From Anadara kagoshimensis (lineage: Eukaryota; Mollusca; Bivalvia; Arcoida; Arcidae): 64,000 nucleotides of DNA. The stretch spans positions 64,230,083-64,294,082 of the forward strand of contig CM037870.1 of NCBI GenBank assembly GCA_021292105.1, read 5' to 3'. The notes under the pieces are model-generated. The model was given only the letters and a program-made list of their open reading frames with translations. It was not told the DNA's origin and ran no database searches. This document shows, piece by piece, positions 1 to 12,680 of the stretch; the first letter of the stretch is position 1; every line of letters starts with the position of its first letter. Position numbers and translations under genes: made by a program.

Positions 1-6
1 CGTAGA

Positions 7-226
7 GAACTGTCCGAAAGTTTAACATTGACCTAACGAAAGGAAGTCGAAACTTGGACGAGGAGTGGTAGAGATATAAACAGCTTGTTACTTAAAAGCT
101 GCAAAGATATAGATAACAGAAAAGCTGTCGCGATATACAATGTAGTAACAAGCTGTTGAAATGAGCGCTCGATTTGGCACCCATTCGTTAGCTTAGTGCT
201 AAAACTTTCAACAGGACTTTACTGTA
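7..226. mobile_element. MITE family A, copy 1
   Basis: Family A: about 200-230 bp, inverted ends near TACAGACCTGTCGAAAGTTT AACAC, TA at both tips, no coding capacity; the ends and TA suggest a Tc1/mariner-driven MITE. This copy has diverged tips (CTGTCCGAAAG / CTTTCAACAGGAC). Confidence 0.65.
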
Positions 227-885
227 TGCTGACCAGGACATGAATACATTCATAAGGTATGTATATCAAATTACAAACCCTAATAAACTGAGACAAGATC
301 AATGTCAATAGCTTATAAGTAGTGTCTAAAACTGACTACCAAAGTTTACTTAACAAATACAGTTCGTTCAGTTTTGAAACTGGTTGAAGTCAAAGTTCAT
401 TTAGGTTTTATTTCAAATTCGAAAACACCCGGTGTACTTTTCATGACCGTTAAATAACGTACTGCCGACAATGAATACAGAGACAATGAGATTGTTTTAA
501 GGCGGCCAACAATCCTTAGATCATTTCGCTTCGAATGCGGAAATATCCTAAACACTAAAGCAGAAAAGGCATTTCAAATTTATTGGCGCGAACATATAAC
601 AATATCCCCGTCCGGTATACCAATCAATAACGTACGCTGGTCCTAGTTCGGTATAGGACCAGATGGAATTGGGAATTTGTGGTATTTAAAGGCGGTCACA
701 CTCGCGTAAACTCTGAAACTTTCGGCGTATTATTCACGGACATTGTAATATTTTACTGCGGAAGTGTCGTCACTTCCTATACACTACCTAGTTTTAACAC
801 ACACACTTATTGTCATGTACGTAGGAGGCGAGGGGTAGAAAAAGAGTAAACACCACCTCTTAGTTAATTTCAACATACAAAATTA

Positions 886-890
<5 letters not shown>

Positions 891-923
<33 letters not shown>
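891..923. repeat. (TG)n microsatellite
   Basis: About 16 TG units. The rest of 227-1162 is AT-rich, with a poly(A) run at 1009-1021 and no gene seen. Confidence 0.9.
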
Positions 924-1162
924 CTACATACATGTACATAATAACTGCCATGAGTGTGTGCTAGATCTTAACAAAGCTATCAAAATTCAAAATCGAAATT
1001 TAAATTTAAAAAAAAAAAAAATAAATTACACAGCAAAATTTTCCCTTTCATCATACAATCTCAACGATTCTATCTAAGATAATTCTCAAGTATTGTCCAA
1101 TATGTTAATCGTTTTTAATTAAAATGAATCACTTGTACATATGATAATAGATTATAGAATAA

Positions 1163-1372
1163 TACAGGCCTGTCGAAAGTTTAACATCAAGCTAACTAAT
1201 TTAGTGATGTTGGTGCAGAATCTGCAGCACATATAGACCCATCGTTGGCTAAATCTCGATAACTTTTCATGCAGCTATCTCTCTTGCCCCAGTTGTTTGG
1301 TATCTATCTCTGTCACTCGACAGTAGAGCTTCGGCTACTTTTTTGGTTTTAGAACTTTGGACAGGTCTATAC
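1163..1372. mobile_element. MITE family A, copy 2
   Basis: Ends TACAGGCCTGTCGAAAGTTT and AACTTTGGACAGGTCTATA. Confidence 0.75.
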
Positions 1373-1646
1373 TATATATAGATTATGTATAGGTATGTAT
1401 TAAACTTCTGATATATATCATATACGACAGTAGTTATTATAGCATTTGTTTAGTTTATAGTTTAACTTGATTGTAAGAAAATCTTTTGAAAAAATGGCTT
1501 ATACTTAAGACTTTGTTTTGTATTTGTTGATTTGGTAGAATAAGGCCTATTTTTATTTTTTATTTTTATTTTATTTCAATAGTATGAAGTTCACATCAAG
1601 TTTTTAATTCACTTGGTCTCTTACAGTCAGAGTTTGCGTGCCACAA

Positions 1647-1856
1647 TACAGACCTGTCGAAAGTTTAATAATGAGCAAGAAAATGGATCAAAGCACGGCT
1701 GCCGAGAACCCGATATATGGATAACCAGTGATCGGAAAACTGTTGAGAGAAATATAGTAACTGTAAAAAAGCTGTCAAGTAATATATCTAACACGAGGTC
1801 GATATTTTACACTAATTGGTTGGTCTAGTGTTAAACTTTCGACAGGTTTGTACTGT
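1647..1856. mobile_element. MITE family A, copy 3
   Basis: Ends TACAGACCTGTCGAAAGTTT and AAACTTTCGACAGGTTTGTA; inverted ends are nearly perfect. Confidence 0.82.
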
Positions 1857-2540
1857 AGTTACTTCCTCATCTACATAATTATCACTCGCAATACTGCGAG
1901 TCTAGAAAGCGTCTAGTACCGTGATATGGAAGTACTTGAAACGGGTTTAACCAATACTGAAATTAATGAGTGGTTGAGTGTTGTGGAGAGGAATAATGTT
2001 TTACGTCTCAGTCGAGGACCTTTCAGTTACACTTAGTCGGTCTGGTCTGATATGCTGGAAGAAAAACCCGAGTACCAGGTTTAATACTTACAGCTTGGGA
2101 ACTTGGTTTTATGTTCAAAGCAAGATTACTTTACTTATATCGAGATGTCGCCAGCAATAAGTCACTATTCAAAAGTGGTTCTTTGTCCAAGTCAATATTG
2201 TTTTATTTACACTGAGAGGTCACCAGCTATAGCTAAAAAACAGGGAGGGGTACAACAGACTTCAAAACATAGTTTAATGACCTACATGTACTCCCCAGTC
2301 ACTAGCTATATAGAAACAGTAACATACACATTACTTTTTGTGTAAATTATGTTGATAAGTTATGTTTATTATAAGCAATGTTTTTGCTTTTCTTGTGTAA
2401 TTTGTTGTTTTGTGATTTTGTGTTCATATGTTATACATCATAATAAGTATGTTTTAATTATCTCATTGGAAGAAGAAATTGTCATATACCATTTTTTGAA
2501 TGTATTTTTTATTAGATTTTAAAAATGACAAAAATCAATA
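1857..2540. other. Gene-free stretch
   Basis: AT-rich; around 2103-2245 GTTTTATGTTCAAAGCAAGA with TATATCGAGATGTCGCCAGC, and then CACTGAGAGGTCACCAGCTA, resemble pieces of the SINE body seen at 8.1 and 32.0 kb. Nothing else recognised. Confidence 0.4.
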
Positions 2541-2695
2541 AATGATAGTGAAAATCACAACCCAAAAAGTAAAAAACTTTGAAAACTGACAAATTTAGTT
2601 AAACATTTTGAACTTTCATTCTTGAAGGAAAAATGGGTGCTGCGAAAAGGTAAGCAGTCTTTGTTTAGCTAGCTACACCCGTCACACGTGTAATA
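2540..2695 (-). mobile_element. 3' tail fragment of the YIDD-type retroelement (reverse)
   Basis: GAAAATCACAACCCAAAAAG, then GCGAAAAGGTAAGCAGTCTT and GTTTAGCTAGCTACACCCGT, the conserved inner block. Confidence 0.55.
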
Positions 2696-3086
2696 GGACT
2701 GAGATGGAAAACAATATTAATTTACTGTACTTAGTCCGAAATTTCTGACCAAGATTTCAGACGCCGTTTTAGTATTGGTCAGAATTTTCGGACTAAACTG
2801 CAGTCTACTTCTCTAAATTAATAAGAACATCTTACCTTTTATATGGGTATACTACATTCACGGAAATACGTGGACTTTATAACCAGTTATACCATACCGT
2901 CCATGGTGAACTGTCATGTTTCCTGTAACACAGATAGAAACACTCTGTAATACATAACTAAAACTTAGACATTTCTGGCAGAACATGGCACATGTCTTGA
3001 TAGTATGTTATACAGTTATACTTCAGATCAGTTCGTCAGACTGGTTGATCCAGGATTATACGATCACTCAAACTTAATACATACAG

Positions 3087-3293
3087 TACAGACCTGTCGA
3101 AAGTCTAACGCCGAACTAACGAAAAGGAATCGCGCTTCGACTGTCGAGTGGCCGAGGTAATAGTTAATGACTGAAAAACTACCGATAAATTGATAACAAA
3201 AAGCTGTCGAGATACAGCTAACGAGGGATCAAGATGAACTGACGATTCGGGATTCATTCGTTAGGTTAGTGTTTAACTTTCGACAGGCCTGTA
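3087..3293. mobile_element. MITE family A, copy 4
   Basis: Ends TACAGACCTGTCGAAAGTCT and AACTTTCGACAGGCCTGTA; one of the best-preserved copies. Confidence 0.82.
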
Positions 3294-3834
3294 TCGTAAG
3301 TATTTTACGTATAATAACTTCTACGCATTTTATTTAATGTTCTGCTATTGTTTAAATCTTTAAGTGAAAACACGGCTTAGTCCTTATACAATAGAATTTA
3401 AATTACTTCATTAGATTTGAATTTAAAATCACAGGCTAACTTATACCATACAATAATTTAATATTTAAATATGATTACCAATTGTACTTAAATTCTTATT
3501 TAAGTGGGTCAATCAAACAGGTGAACTTTAACTAAATGTGTTAAAATTTTAATTGTTTTATTAAATCTGTGTACAGTACCAAACACTCACTAATCCACAT
3601 TTCTCACTTCCTGAGACTTATAGTTTTTCCGACTTATTATGTACTTAGTCATAACCAACATCTACCGTTGGAAAATCGTTGAATAATTCACGGTGGATTT
3701 CTACCACAGGTAGATTTTGATTATTTCTTTTCTTACATAACAATGAAAAAACATTGCGAACTCTTTCCTCGGACATTTAGACTGTTGGGGTTAGTTAGCT
3801 CTGTTGAAATAATAAAAAAAACAACATATAAATC

Positions 3835-4285
3835 CATGTCCAAAGCACAATCTCAAAGCGAAGTAAAAACTTTAAAACTTGCAATTTATGTTAATCATGT
3901 TATAATTCAATCAGGGAATTGAGGCCGGGTACTCCGGAAAGGTAAGCACCTTTTGTTTAGCTACCTTCATCCGCCACGCGTACGTTTCATTCAAAAATTG
4001 AGAATGAAAAGAACATGGAACTACATGCATATATATGGAAGCCAAATATTATATCCAGGGCTCCGTTGCACAAAACTAAATTCAAGTTAATTATTAATTA
4101 AACCATAATTACACTACATTATTTGCAAATTATGGTTTAATTAATGATTATTTTATTAAGCTTTGTGCGTCCGGGCTTAGGAAAATTCTGGATACATAAA
4201 CATCATACTTATCAACAATAATGTTATAAGGTCATAGAAACTTTTTGAGGGGCTTGATATATACGTCAAGGCATGCAATATTCTA
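3835..4285 (-). mobile_element. 3' tail of the YIDD-type retroelement, split by a small palindromic MITE
   Basis: Tail sequence runs from CCATGTCCAAAGCACAATCT to ATTATATCCAG, is interrupted at 4056-4178, and resumes with ATACTTATCAACAATAATGT and GAGGGGCTTGATATATACGT. Comparison with the copy at 41277 shows the continuity. Confidence 0.65.
4056..4178. mobile_element. Small palindromic MITE inside a retroelement tail
   Basis: About 123 bp with imperfect inverted ends (GGGCTCCGTTGCACAAA...TTTGTGCGTCCGGGC) and an inner palindrome around TTAATTAAACCATAATT. Nested in the tail at 3835-4285. Confidence 0.65.
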
Positions 4286-5179
4286 ATAATACTTGATATA
4301 TCTTGATACATATCGTCATTTAAATAAACATGTTGCATCAAACTATTTTCTCGGAAGTGGTTTTTACTTGGAACAAATGTTGAGATTACCTTCATTGAGT
4401 AATAACCATTGTACGTGATCGCGCAATGGCATGATGTCATATGAGGGAAATGCATGCCATGTTAGAATTAATATCAGAAGTAAATGAAGTGTCATATATA
4501 CATGTACCATTTTTTGAAAATTTGTAATGATAAAATTGTTTAACAAATGGTCATACAACGGAAAAAACAGTATCAAACGTAATACTTACATTCACTATTA
4601 AAGGATTATCTTGTCGAAAATACCACTAAAATCCAATAAAAACAAACGAACAATTTAATTAAGAACCAGAATCCATTCATTTTGATAAAATTTAACGAAA
4701 ACGTGACACATTTGAACTAGTGTCATCAGAACCATCCAAATCCCAGTCATAATGGTAAATCGTAACTTAAGCGATTTATAGACACATCTGTACATATAAT
4801 ATATGTATACATGTAAGTTAAAAAAAGCCAGCTCGGGTGTACGGTAATACAATTTTTACTATATATATATGTTATAATGCGGTGGGTATGTCGACATACT
4901 TCACAAACAATTAAACATTTCTGGTTGATAAAATTTAAGCAATAGAAAATATTTGATTACTATTTCAAAGATCATACATAACGTTTCTGATAAAATCAGA
5001 AAGATGAAAGATCTAGGTCTCTGTTGTCATTCAGGCCATTATCAACAAAAGCTTTACAAGGTTTAATATTAACCTTTATTAAGACCTGTGTTAACTCTTG
5101 TCACAAAAATTAAAATGTCCTATGACTATTATTAGACTCTGTGTAGTAAACATACCCTATATCTGTACCCTATATCAGT

Positions 5180-5520
5180 AATAGGTCACGGTGACTTGGT
5201 CTAAAATATAGACTTCGGCATGGCCTCTCAAGGCCGAAAAAGGTTCGATTCCCACTCGGGAAAATCAAAGTACCCGTACTTGCCAAAGGAAGGTTTTTCC
5301 CCAACAACCCAAGGACTGACCGCGTCGGTATTACGAAAATATTATTGCCTTAGGCGTAAAAACGTTTCACCCTGTGTACAGGAAGATAATCCTCCTTTAC
5401 GCTTTACCTAAAGATAATGTAAGATGGCGTAAAGCAATTTTTAAGCCAACTTTATTGCATCTTTACGTTGTCTTTACGCCAGTTTTACGTAATGCTGCCG
5501 GGTTTGTATATATAAGCGTG
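5180..5520 (+). mobile_element. Possible tRNA-derived SINE of another family
   Basis: AAAGGTTCGATTCCCACTCG supplies a B box (GGTTCGATTCC), with a weak A box in GTGACTTGGTCTAAA. The body repeats CTTTACG/CGTAAAG motifs. No tail or target duplication was defined. Confidence 0.4.
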
Positions 5521-5756
5521 CCCTTGTTCCTGAAACTAGTTTACAGTTTGTTTTGTCTTGTATTACATGATTTGTAATTACCGATTAATAATATTGTGCC
5601 ATATAAAGTCAATATTTTTATCACTTTAAGCGTTCGAAAGCACACCCTTCGACACCAACCCGCCTAGCATAAAAATGACTAGCGATCTAACCAATAGTAC
5701 CACCGAGACAAGTCCAAAAAAAACTTGCTCAAATTTCAAATTACGCATTTGTTGTT

Positions 5757-5758
<2 letters not shown>

Positions 5759-5820
<62 letters not shown>
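5759..5820. repeat. (AT)n microsatellite
   Basis: About 31 AT units followed by a T run. Between 5521 and 6207 nothing else was recognised. Confidence 0.95.
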
Positions 5821-5822
<2 letters not shown>

Positions 5823-6207
5823 TTTTTTTTTAAAATCATTCAAAAATGGTTATTCAAATCAGTTTTACATGCTATACCCAGCAAAATTTATGTCAACTTA
5901 TCATTAAATTCACTTGATCTTGGTCTCCTCAGACATCGGAAAATGGAATTAATCTTTTTGATCTTAAATTTATGAAATGGGGTTGATCTTATTTGTTGTT
6001 TCCATGTATAAATTATTTTTCTCTACATGTTGTTCACTATACACAAGGCACGTTTATATTAACAACAACGATGATATCGGTAGCCTTGTATCAAACAATA
6101 AAGAGCATAAAACCATAAAAACACTTAATTGTTTGTAATGTCAACTGCATTGACGAGTTTAGACTCCTGCAACAACTGTTCAAGCCACCACTGTACTTAT
6201 GCTACAA

Positions 6208-6442
6208 TATAGACCTGTCGAAAGTTTAACACTAGGCAAAAAAATTCGCACCAAATAGGCAGTTCATTTAGGCACCGTGATAGATATACACCGGTATCTC
6301 GACCACTATTTATCTACATGTGCATGTTGACAGCCATTCCGGACACTAGCTAGTAATTTCTCATCCACTCGTGACAGAGCTTCAAATCCCTTTTTAGTAT
6401 TGGGTGTTTAACCTTCGACAAGCTTTTTAAGGCTGTACTGTA
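6208..6442. mobile_element. MITE family A, copy 5
   Basis: Left end TATAGACCTGTCGAAAGTTT; the right end has a short insertion (TTCGACAAGCTTTTTAAGGC) before TGTA. Confidence 0.72.
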
Positions 6443-6509
6443 TGTCTGATTGGACAAAAACAGTCGTTTTTGGAACATAAGATTTTTTTAACAAATATTT
6501 ACCTCTCAG

Positions 6510-6612
6510 TGAAAGCCTCTTCAGTCACTAGCTATCCACATCTCTGTGACTTGGCATCAGAGCTTCGACTCCTCTTAAGTAGCTCAATGTTAAACAGGAC
6601 CGTGTTGTAAAT
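6510..6612. mobile_element. MITE family A, right-hand fragment
   Basis: Matches only the right half (CATCAGAGCTTCGACTCCTC, then AATGTTAAACAGGACCGTG). Confidence 0.5.
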
Positions 6613-7046
6613 ATCGTTACTGGAACATTAGACGGCTCGAACCAACTGAAGAAGAAAAAAGTTGGCAAAAATACTATATGTCAATATACACAATAATTTA
6701 TGTTTATTGTTTATTTTTGATGGGTGAGTTGTTTATCTTATGTTTACCCCCTGTATAGTAATGTTGTATTTTTACAGATAAAATTAGTCCTTTGATAAAA
6801 TATGTTCGACATTTGTTAAGAACACTACGATCAGATCTTGGTTTAAGTTTCTTTATGTCAGATCTCAGCTCACATCAACAAACTGTTATGCAATTATGAA
6901 TTATATTGTTTGTGTTTTTTGTGAAGATAAACTTGGACTGAAAATCAAGTTAAATGCAATTCAATAAAACATGATTTTATGATATAACTGTTGTTGTTAA
7001 TATATGGACTCTTCAATGTTGAATTATCCAGGGGGGGTAGGTACGG

Positions 7047-7250
7047 TACAGACCTGTCGAAAGTTTAACACAAAGCTAACTAATTAGTGCCGAATCGGCA
7101 GCTCATCTCGGGCAGTAATAAGTTCTCGTCAGTTGCTTGGTATCTTTTGACCAGTTTCCATCCAGTATCTATCTATAACTCGGCCACTCGATAGCCGAGT
7201 TTCGACTCCCTTTTGTTAGTTCGGTGTTAAACATTCGACAGGTCTCTTAC
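7047..7250. mobile_element. MITE family A, copy 6
   Basis: Left end TACAGACCTGTCGAAAGTTT, right end AAACATTCGACAGGTCTCTT. Followed 33 bp later by another copy. Confidence 0.78.
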
Positions 7251-7282
7251 GGGTAATTATAACTACAAAACATCACTTACAG

Positions 7283-7485
7283 TGCAGACCTGTCCAAAGT
7301 TTAAAGTAAGCTTTACGAATTAGTTCTAAATCGGCAGCTCATCTCGGCTTCTCGTTAACAAATCTCAACAGCCTTTCGTCCTTTGACATATTTTCGTTCA
7401 CCAGGCATATCTCGGTCAATAAACAGCTAGGTATCGACTCCTTCAAATTTCGGTAGCTTTGTGTTAAACTTTCGACAAGCCTGTA
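7283..7485. mobile_element. MITE family A, copy 7
   Basis: Ends TGCAGACCTGTCCAAAGTTT and AAACTTTCGACAAGCCTGTA; close neighbour of copy 6. Confidence 0.76.
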
Positions 7486-8114
7486 CTTAATGTTGTTAGG
7501 TGTTGTGTTGATAATGTCATCTGAAAGAATAAACATGATAACAATCTCATCAGATGACAAGAAGCCAAAACTGTTGACGTATTATCCGTCTAAATACTGA
7601 AAATATAGACCTTAGTATGAATACACAGTAAGTGAATGGTTTTTTTTGGCAAAACTGTTTCGGTAAAAAAAGAACTCTTTTGGTTTTCGTGTCATAAATG
7701 ACTGCGTCATGATCATGTGCTACTTTTGAATGTATTGTTTCATATAAAAATTAAAAACTCAAAACTAGCACATGGAATGGGAACAATCTACCAATTGAAA
7801 CGATAAACGTTAGCAGCGCCAATGCTATTAAAAGCAGCAGGCATAGAAAAACCATCCACTCAAGTTCCATCCAGAGTGTTTCAAAGAACTGTGTCCATCA
7901 GGTAGCCAAAATACAACAAAGACAGGCAAAGATAAAGATGCACCTCTACAAGCCGAAGGTGTACATAAGGTGTATTCTATGTTGAGAAATGGTGAAAAGG
8001 ATTAATCTACGTAAACTTTAAGTCTACCGTGATGGACTGACGTGCCCACCGGTCTGATGAGCCTATAGGCTTAGGACAGACTTGAAGAGTATGTTGATTG
8101 ATTTATTGATTGAA

Positions 8115-8500
8115 TGATTGAATGGGGTTTTACGTTCCAGCCATAATATTTATCTTATATCGAAACGTCACCGGCTTTGCAGGGCAATGTGCATGGAGGG
8201 TTGTCGTGACTTTGTGCATCAGTTTTAAGGTCTTTTCCGAAGGAACTCGTGACATTAATTTGATTCAATTGATAGAATGGGGATGTCGACACGACACCAC
8301 ATATACAATGCAGATGTAGTGGCATAAATTTAGCATTGCAGTGCGCAGACATGACACGCATGTAGTGACAGGAAGCAGCATATTTTATGTCTCATCCAAA
8401 AGACCCGGCGACATTCATTTCTAAATGCTGAGCGCTTGGCCAAAGAACTGTTACTAATCCTTTGATCAGACCCCGGTTGGGGTTCGAATCTTGACATCCC
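8115..8500 (-). mobile_element. Diverged SINE copy
   Basis: Shares the body (TTTTACGTTCCAGCCATAAT; CGAAACGTCACCGGC) and the B box (GACCCCGGTTGGGGTTCGAA) with the SINE at 32.0 kb, with large differences. Confidence 0.55.
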
Positions 8501-8831
8501 AGTTACAGTGGTAGTCCTGATAATTAATTATTCATGATATAGAACGCCACTTTAACATTCGACACATTTGTATGTAACATGAATGTGACTGAAAATGCAG
8601 GTTCGGACCAGGATCGATCTCGAGGCCTCCCATACAACTAGTATAGACCGTATATGGGTCATCCATTTCCGAGGGTGTGTAAACGCGTCAATCGTCAGTT
8701 AGGAAAAAAACTATGCAGGGTTAAACCGGGTACAAATTCCGGGACCTCCCGCAAGATAATGCGAATGCCTTATAAGAACATTACATGTCTAATCACATTT
8801 TCATGACGCTAATTAAGAACAGACTACACTG

Positions 8832-9049
8832 TACAGACCTGTCGAAAGTGTGACTCTTAAGATAACGAGAGGGAGTCGAAAGCTCAGCTATCAAGTGACC
8901 GAGATTCATGGATACCAAGTGATCGACAAGCTGCCCAGATATACGTATTTATGTAGGGTACCTACAATACAGCAGCTGTCGAGTGACCGAGGTGCTGCCG
9001 ATTTCACACTAATGCGTTAGTTTAGAGTTAAACTTCTGACAGGTCTGTA
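8832..9049. mobile_element. MITE family A, copy 8
   Basis: Ends TACAGACCTGTCGAAAGTGT and AAACTTCTGACAGGTCTGTA. Confidence 0.78.
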
Positions 9050-9430
9050 CCATATACTTAACAAATGGCACGCTTATAATTAATTCATTTATCCAAACAT
9101 TACGTTTTAAACGAATTTAATTTGATTTCTCAACTCAACCGTTATAATTGTTTTCTTTTACTTGCACGACAATTAATAATTTGAACAATTTTGATAAATG
9201 AATTAATAGCGTGAAAAGGTTTTTGAATATGTAAAAGTCTGGTATGGTTTTCTTCTTAATAATCAATAAATCCTTATTTAAAGTGTTAACCTTATATTTC
9301 AAAGATCTATGATAAAAAGTCTTTTGAAATATTTAATTTGAAATTAAACAGCATGGTGAGAAAAGATTTCAAAGTGTGTGTATGTGTGTGTGAGGGTTAC
9401 ATTTTAACCTTTGTTTGAAAATAAACGCAA

Positions 9431-9453
9431 ACTCTCTCTCTCTCTCTCTTTCT

Positions 9454-9515
<62 letters not shown>
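9431..9515. repeat. (CT)n-(CA)n compound microsatellite
   Basis: A CT tract of about 14 units followed by about 30 CA units. The apparent frames on both strands are dipeptide repeats, not genes. Confidence 0.95.
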
Positions 9516-9519
<4 letters not shown>

Positions 9520-9689
9520 TTTCCACACATGTAGATCCTGGTTGTGAGAGTTTATCAGTTCGTAAACCGCAAGTCGGTGGTTTTCCTCGGGTTTCCTCCA
9601 CCATCCCAGCACTTATTTTATGTATGTGAAGGCAGTTTCAAAAAAATTAAAATATATATGCAATAAGCTTAGAATAAAGTTCAATATGA

Positions 9690-11404
9690 CACCTGAAACT
9701 GGTGAATATCGTGAAAACAAACAAAATTAAGGATAAATTAACATATGATAATGCGTTTCAAAATCATGTTACCACTACCATTGACGATATCTTACAGCAT
9801 AATTCACTTTCTGAATTGGCTTTACCAGGTGGTGAAATTTTAATGAACGAACTTATGAATGTTATAAAACATCTGAAAAGACGCAAAGCGCCTGGAATTG
9901 ATAAAATTCAAAACGAGCACCTGATACACGCTAGCTGTAGTGTTTACCAGCTTATACTCAAATTATTCAATACTATAGTTAGACTCGGAAAGATTCCTAA
10001 AGTTTGGAAAGATGGTATAATAGTGCCTATATTCAAAGGAGGTTACAAATCTAAACCTAAGCCCGATAGTTACAGACCCATTTCATTGCTTCCGGTTATA
10101 TTTAAAGTATTTGAAAAAATACTTTATAATAGAATAACCGACAACGCATTATTACCCAAAAACTTCCCCAACAGCCAGCAGCAAGGCTTTCAGAAAGGTC
10201 TCAGTTGTATTACAGCTTCTTTCAATCTTCAAGAGACTGTACTACATAATTTAGATCTCAATAGTAAGGTGTACACGGCCTTTTTAGACTCTCAAAAGGC
10301 CTTTGATACGGTGTGGCGTCCAGGACTTATGTATAGACTATACAACCTCGGTATTACAGGTAAGCTCTGGCGTGTAGAACATGTTTTTTCGGATATTCGA
10401 AAGAACCTTAGCCATTACGGACTTATTAACCATATGCAAAACTACATATCAACCGGTCGGTTCATTACACAACTTCAATGGAAAAAGATAATTAACCATG
10501 CGATCCGCACAACTGAACAATCTGCCAGATTTACAAGAATGAACACGGATCCAGACTTTGCACGACTCCGCAACCTTCACACGCATACAGGACTTCAAAA
10601 TATCTTCAGACTACCGACCTCTACAAATGAACTTTTTATTGTTAAATTAATCGTCAGTTTATGGATCAAACCCGTTAAATACGATATAAGTGTGTGTCAC
10701 TTATGTTACGAACCCTATACAGACACTTTACGACACATATTAGTGCAGTGTTCAGCATTTAGTTGGCGTCGCAGACGTTTATTTCAGTCGCTCCAGCAAC
10801 TTCATCCAAATATACAGACTGAATTGTTAATGCAACATTCTAGGGATGAAGATAAGCTACAATTTTACTCGGCAATGTACTAAATATAGATTTCCAGGAC
10901 TCTTACAAACACGATGCTGTTTTCTGCTGTTTCAAATTTGTATATCGAACTGTAAAGCTAGCTGCTATTGTCGAGCATAGATGGGAGCACGAACATTTAC
11001 AGGTGTAATTAGTCAACCTAACGATCATAACTTATACTGCAATTCTCGGTCCACATTCTGATGATAAGTAATGTAACTCCTTGTTAACGTTGGTAGGGAT
11101 AGTACCCAATCAATGCTTTGGCTATCATTCAAATGTTGGTCCGAGTAAGTCATAACTGTAAATAAGTTATTTTCTATTTTGTTCTCTTCGAACACAACAG
11201 CGTAGTGCCCCTTAAGCACCATTTGTATATTTATATATACTATATATGAATCCCAATATTGTTTAACTGCTGTATTTTGTACCTTGCAAATGTGTTATTT
11301 TGGTGTTTGTATGTTATAATTCATATATTTGTAAACTGTTACTTAACATTCTTATATCTCTACATATATAGAGGAAATAAATAAAGAATGAATGAATGAA
11401 TGAA
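9690..11404 (+). mobile_element. 5'-truncated LINE with TGAA-repeat tail
   Basis: The body comprises the deleted RT frame plus a 3' UTR of about 500 bp, ending AAATAAATAAAGAATGAATG with further GAAT units at 11374-11404. A short microsatellite tail is typical of LINEs without a poly(A). Left boundary approximate; no clear target duplication was found. Confidence 0.65.
9702..10883 (+). pseudogene. LINE reverse transcriptase ORF with an internal deletion
   Basis: The 393-residue frame begins with the thumb-side part of a non-LTR RT: RRKAPGIDKIQNEHL, then DGIIVPIFKGG, SYRPISLLPVIFKVFEKIL, QQGFQKGLSCITASF and TAFLDSQKAFDTVW (first catalytic Asp). After GITGKLWRV (about 10372) it jumps to C-terminal sequence. 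The GVRQG and YADD catalytic boxes are missing, though the frame stays open. The end carries the C-terminal LINE knuckle CHLCYEPYTDTLRHILVQC. It cannot be an active polymerase. No 5' ORF1 or endonuclease is visible; a (CT)n(CA)n tract and short unrelated DNA precede it. Clade uncertain (Jockey/CR1-like). Confidence 0.8.
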
Positions 11405-11430
11405 GGACATCTTAAATAAGAAATTGGTCC

Positions 11431-11660
11431 GGATCCCAGTTTCACAATCATTCCTTAAGATTTCCACAACCAAAATTCAACAATTTCGTCTCTGTTGGAA
11501 CTATACGAATAAAAAAATAATATAACTAAATACAGATATTATAAGTATGAAGTGATCTTCAAATGACAACTTAAATTGGTGAATGTCTAAACAATTACCT
11601 GACTATTATTAAGATTTCAAATTTTCCAAATTTAAGTTGTTTATTGAAGGTATTAAACAC
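11431..11660. mobile_element. MITE family B, copy 1 (worn)
   Basis: Family B: about 230-280 bp, inverted ends GGCCCCAGTTTCACAATCAT TCCTTAACTAAG. This copy keeps GGATCCCAGTTTCACAATCA on the left and TTTCCAAATTTAAGTTG near the right. Confidence 0.55.
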
Positions 11661-12169
11661 TGATTACTAGTAATATTAAAGGGAGAGTAGTATACCTCAG
11701 ATAACGGTAATGTACGCAAAATTAAATATCAGTTTCAAGTGTTTAGTAAATATTAAATATTTAAACATGGTTTTATAAGGATAGAGGAATAGTGATAAAA
11801 CAAACATATAAATGACTTTGTATAATCTACTTGTGAAGTATCTTGGTCTTGTCATTATTATTTTCTTTTAACTAAAGATTTTGAACCAAATAAAAAATCT
11901 GTTTAGATATAGGTCAAGGTCATGGAAATAAATGACTACACAATTAGAAATGACCTTTTGTTCCATACGATGCGTGGCTCCCTTGTTTTCTTACAGTAAT
12001 TATTAATCCTTAATTTAATGAAATTAGCTCCGGTATATTTTTTTCTGAAAATCATTTTTTGAAAAGCTGAGATGCAGAGTTATGTAAAGTGAAGATGCAG
12101 TATATAAAATATGGAATTCGTGCATGCTTTAGATGTACATGTGAACTACTGTGTTTTTGAGGCCTGGTC

Positions 12170-12350
12170 ACTCGGGACGATTTATAATTAGGTCACCTAG
12201 TCACAGACAAGCATCCCCCGACACCTGCTGAAAAAGTCGATAGTCTGTCCTCTGTCACGGTAAGCAGAGCACCAGGCAAGGAAACAGTATCTCGGATATT
12301 AAACTCTTATGTGTGACCCGGTCGGGGTTGAAACCCACGAGTTCCCGCAG
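12170..12350 (-). mobile_element. SINE head fragment
   Basis: GACCCGGTCGGGGTTGAAAC with CCACGAGTTCCCGCAG and a GCACCAGGCAAGGAAACAGT stretch match the head side of the same SINE family. Confidence 0.5.
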
Positions 12351-12405
12351 ATGTTACGTGTGATTTTAGAACTAATTTAATAATGTAAATTTCTTACCAG
12401 TGAAA

Positions 12406-12680
12406 GGTTCCAGTTTCACTATCATTCCTTAACTAAGCTTTTCCTTAACTAATGCATCTATATCAGTCCTGTAACTTTCAGTAGTACTTTATGTTACTAC
12501 AAATATGTAAATAGTTTCAACAAAATCAGAACATATGCACGTAGATGTAATAAGCTTCGAGTGATCTTCGTAATGACATTATATTTTTATGAATAGCTTG
12601 ACTAGAAATAACCTTTAAAATTTGTCAGATTTAAGTTACGGAAAAAATCTTAATTAAGGAATGATTACGAAACTGAGCCA
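12406..12680. mobile_element. MITE family B, copy 2
   Basis: Left GGTTCCAGTTTCACTATCAT, right AAGGAATGATTACGAAACTG; full length with worn tips. Confidence 0.72.

Noticed and set aside
9397-9629. Overlapping open frames on both strands encoding CVCVCV and HTHTHT repeats
   Set aside because: They are translations of a (CT)n(CA)n microsatellite and have no other coding features.
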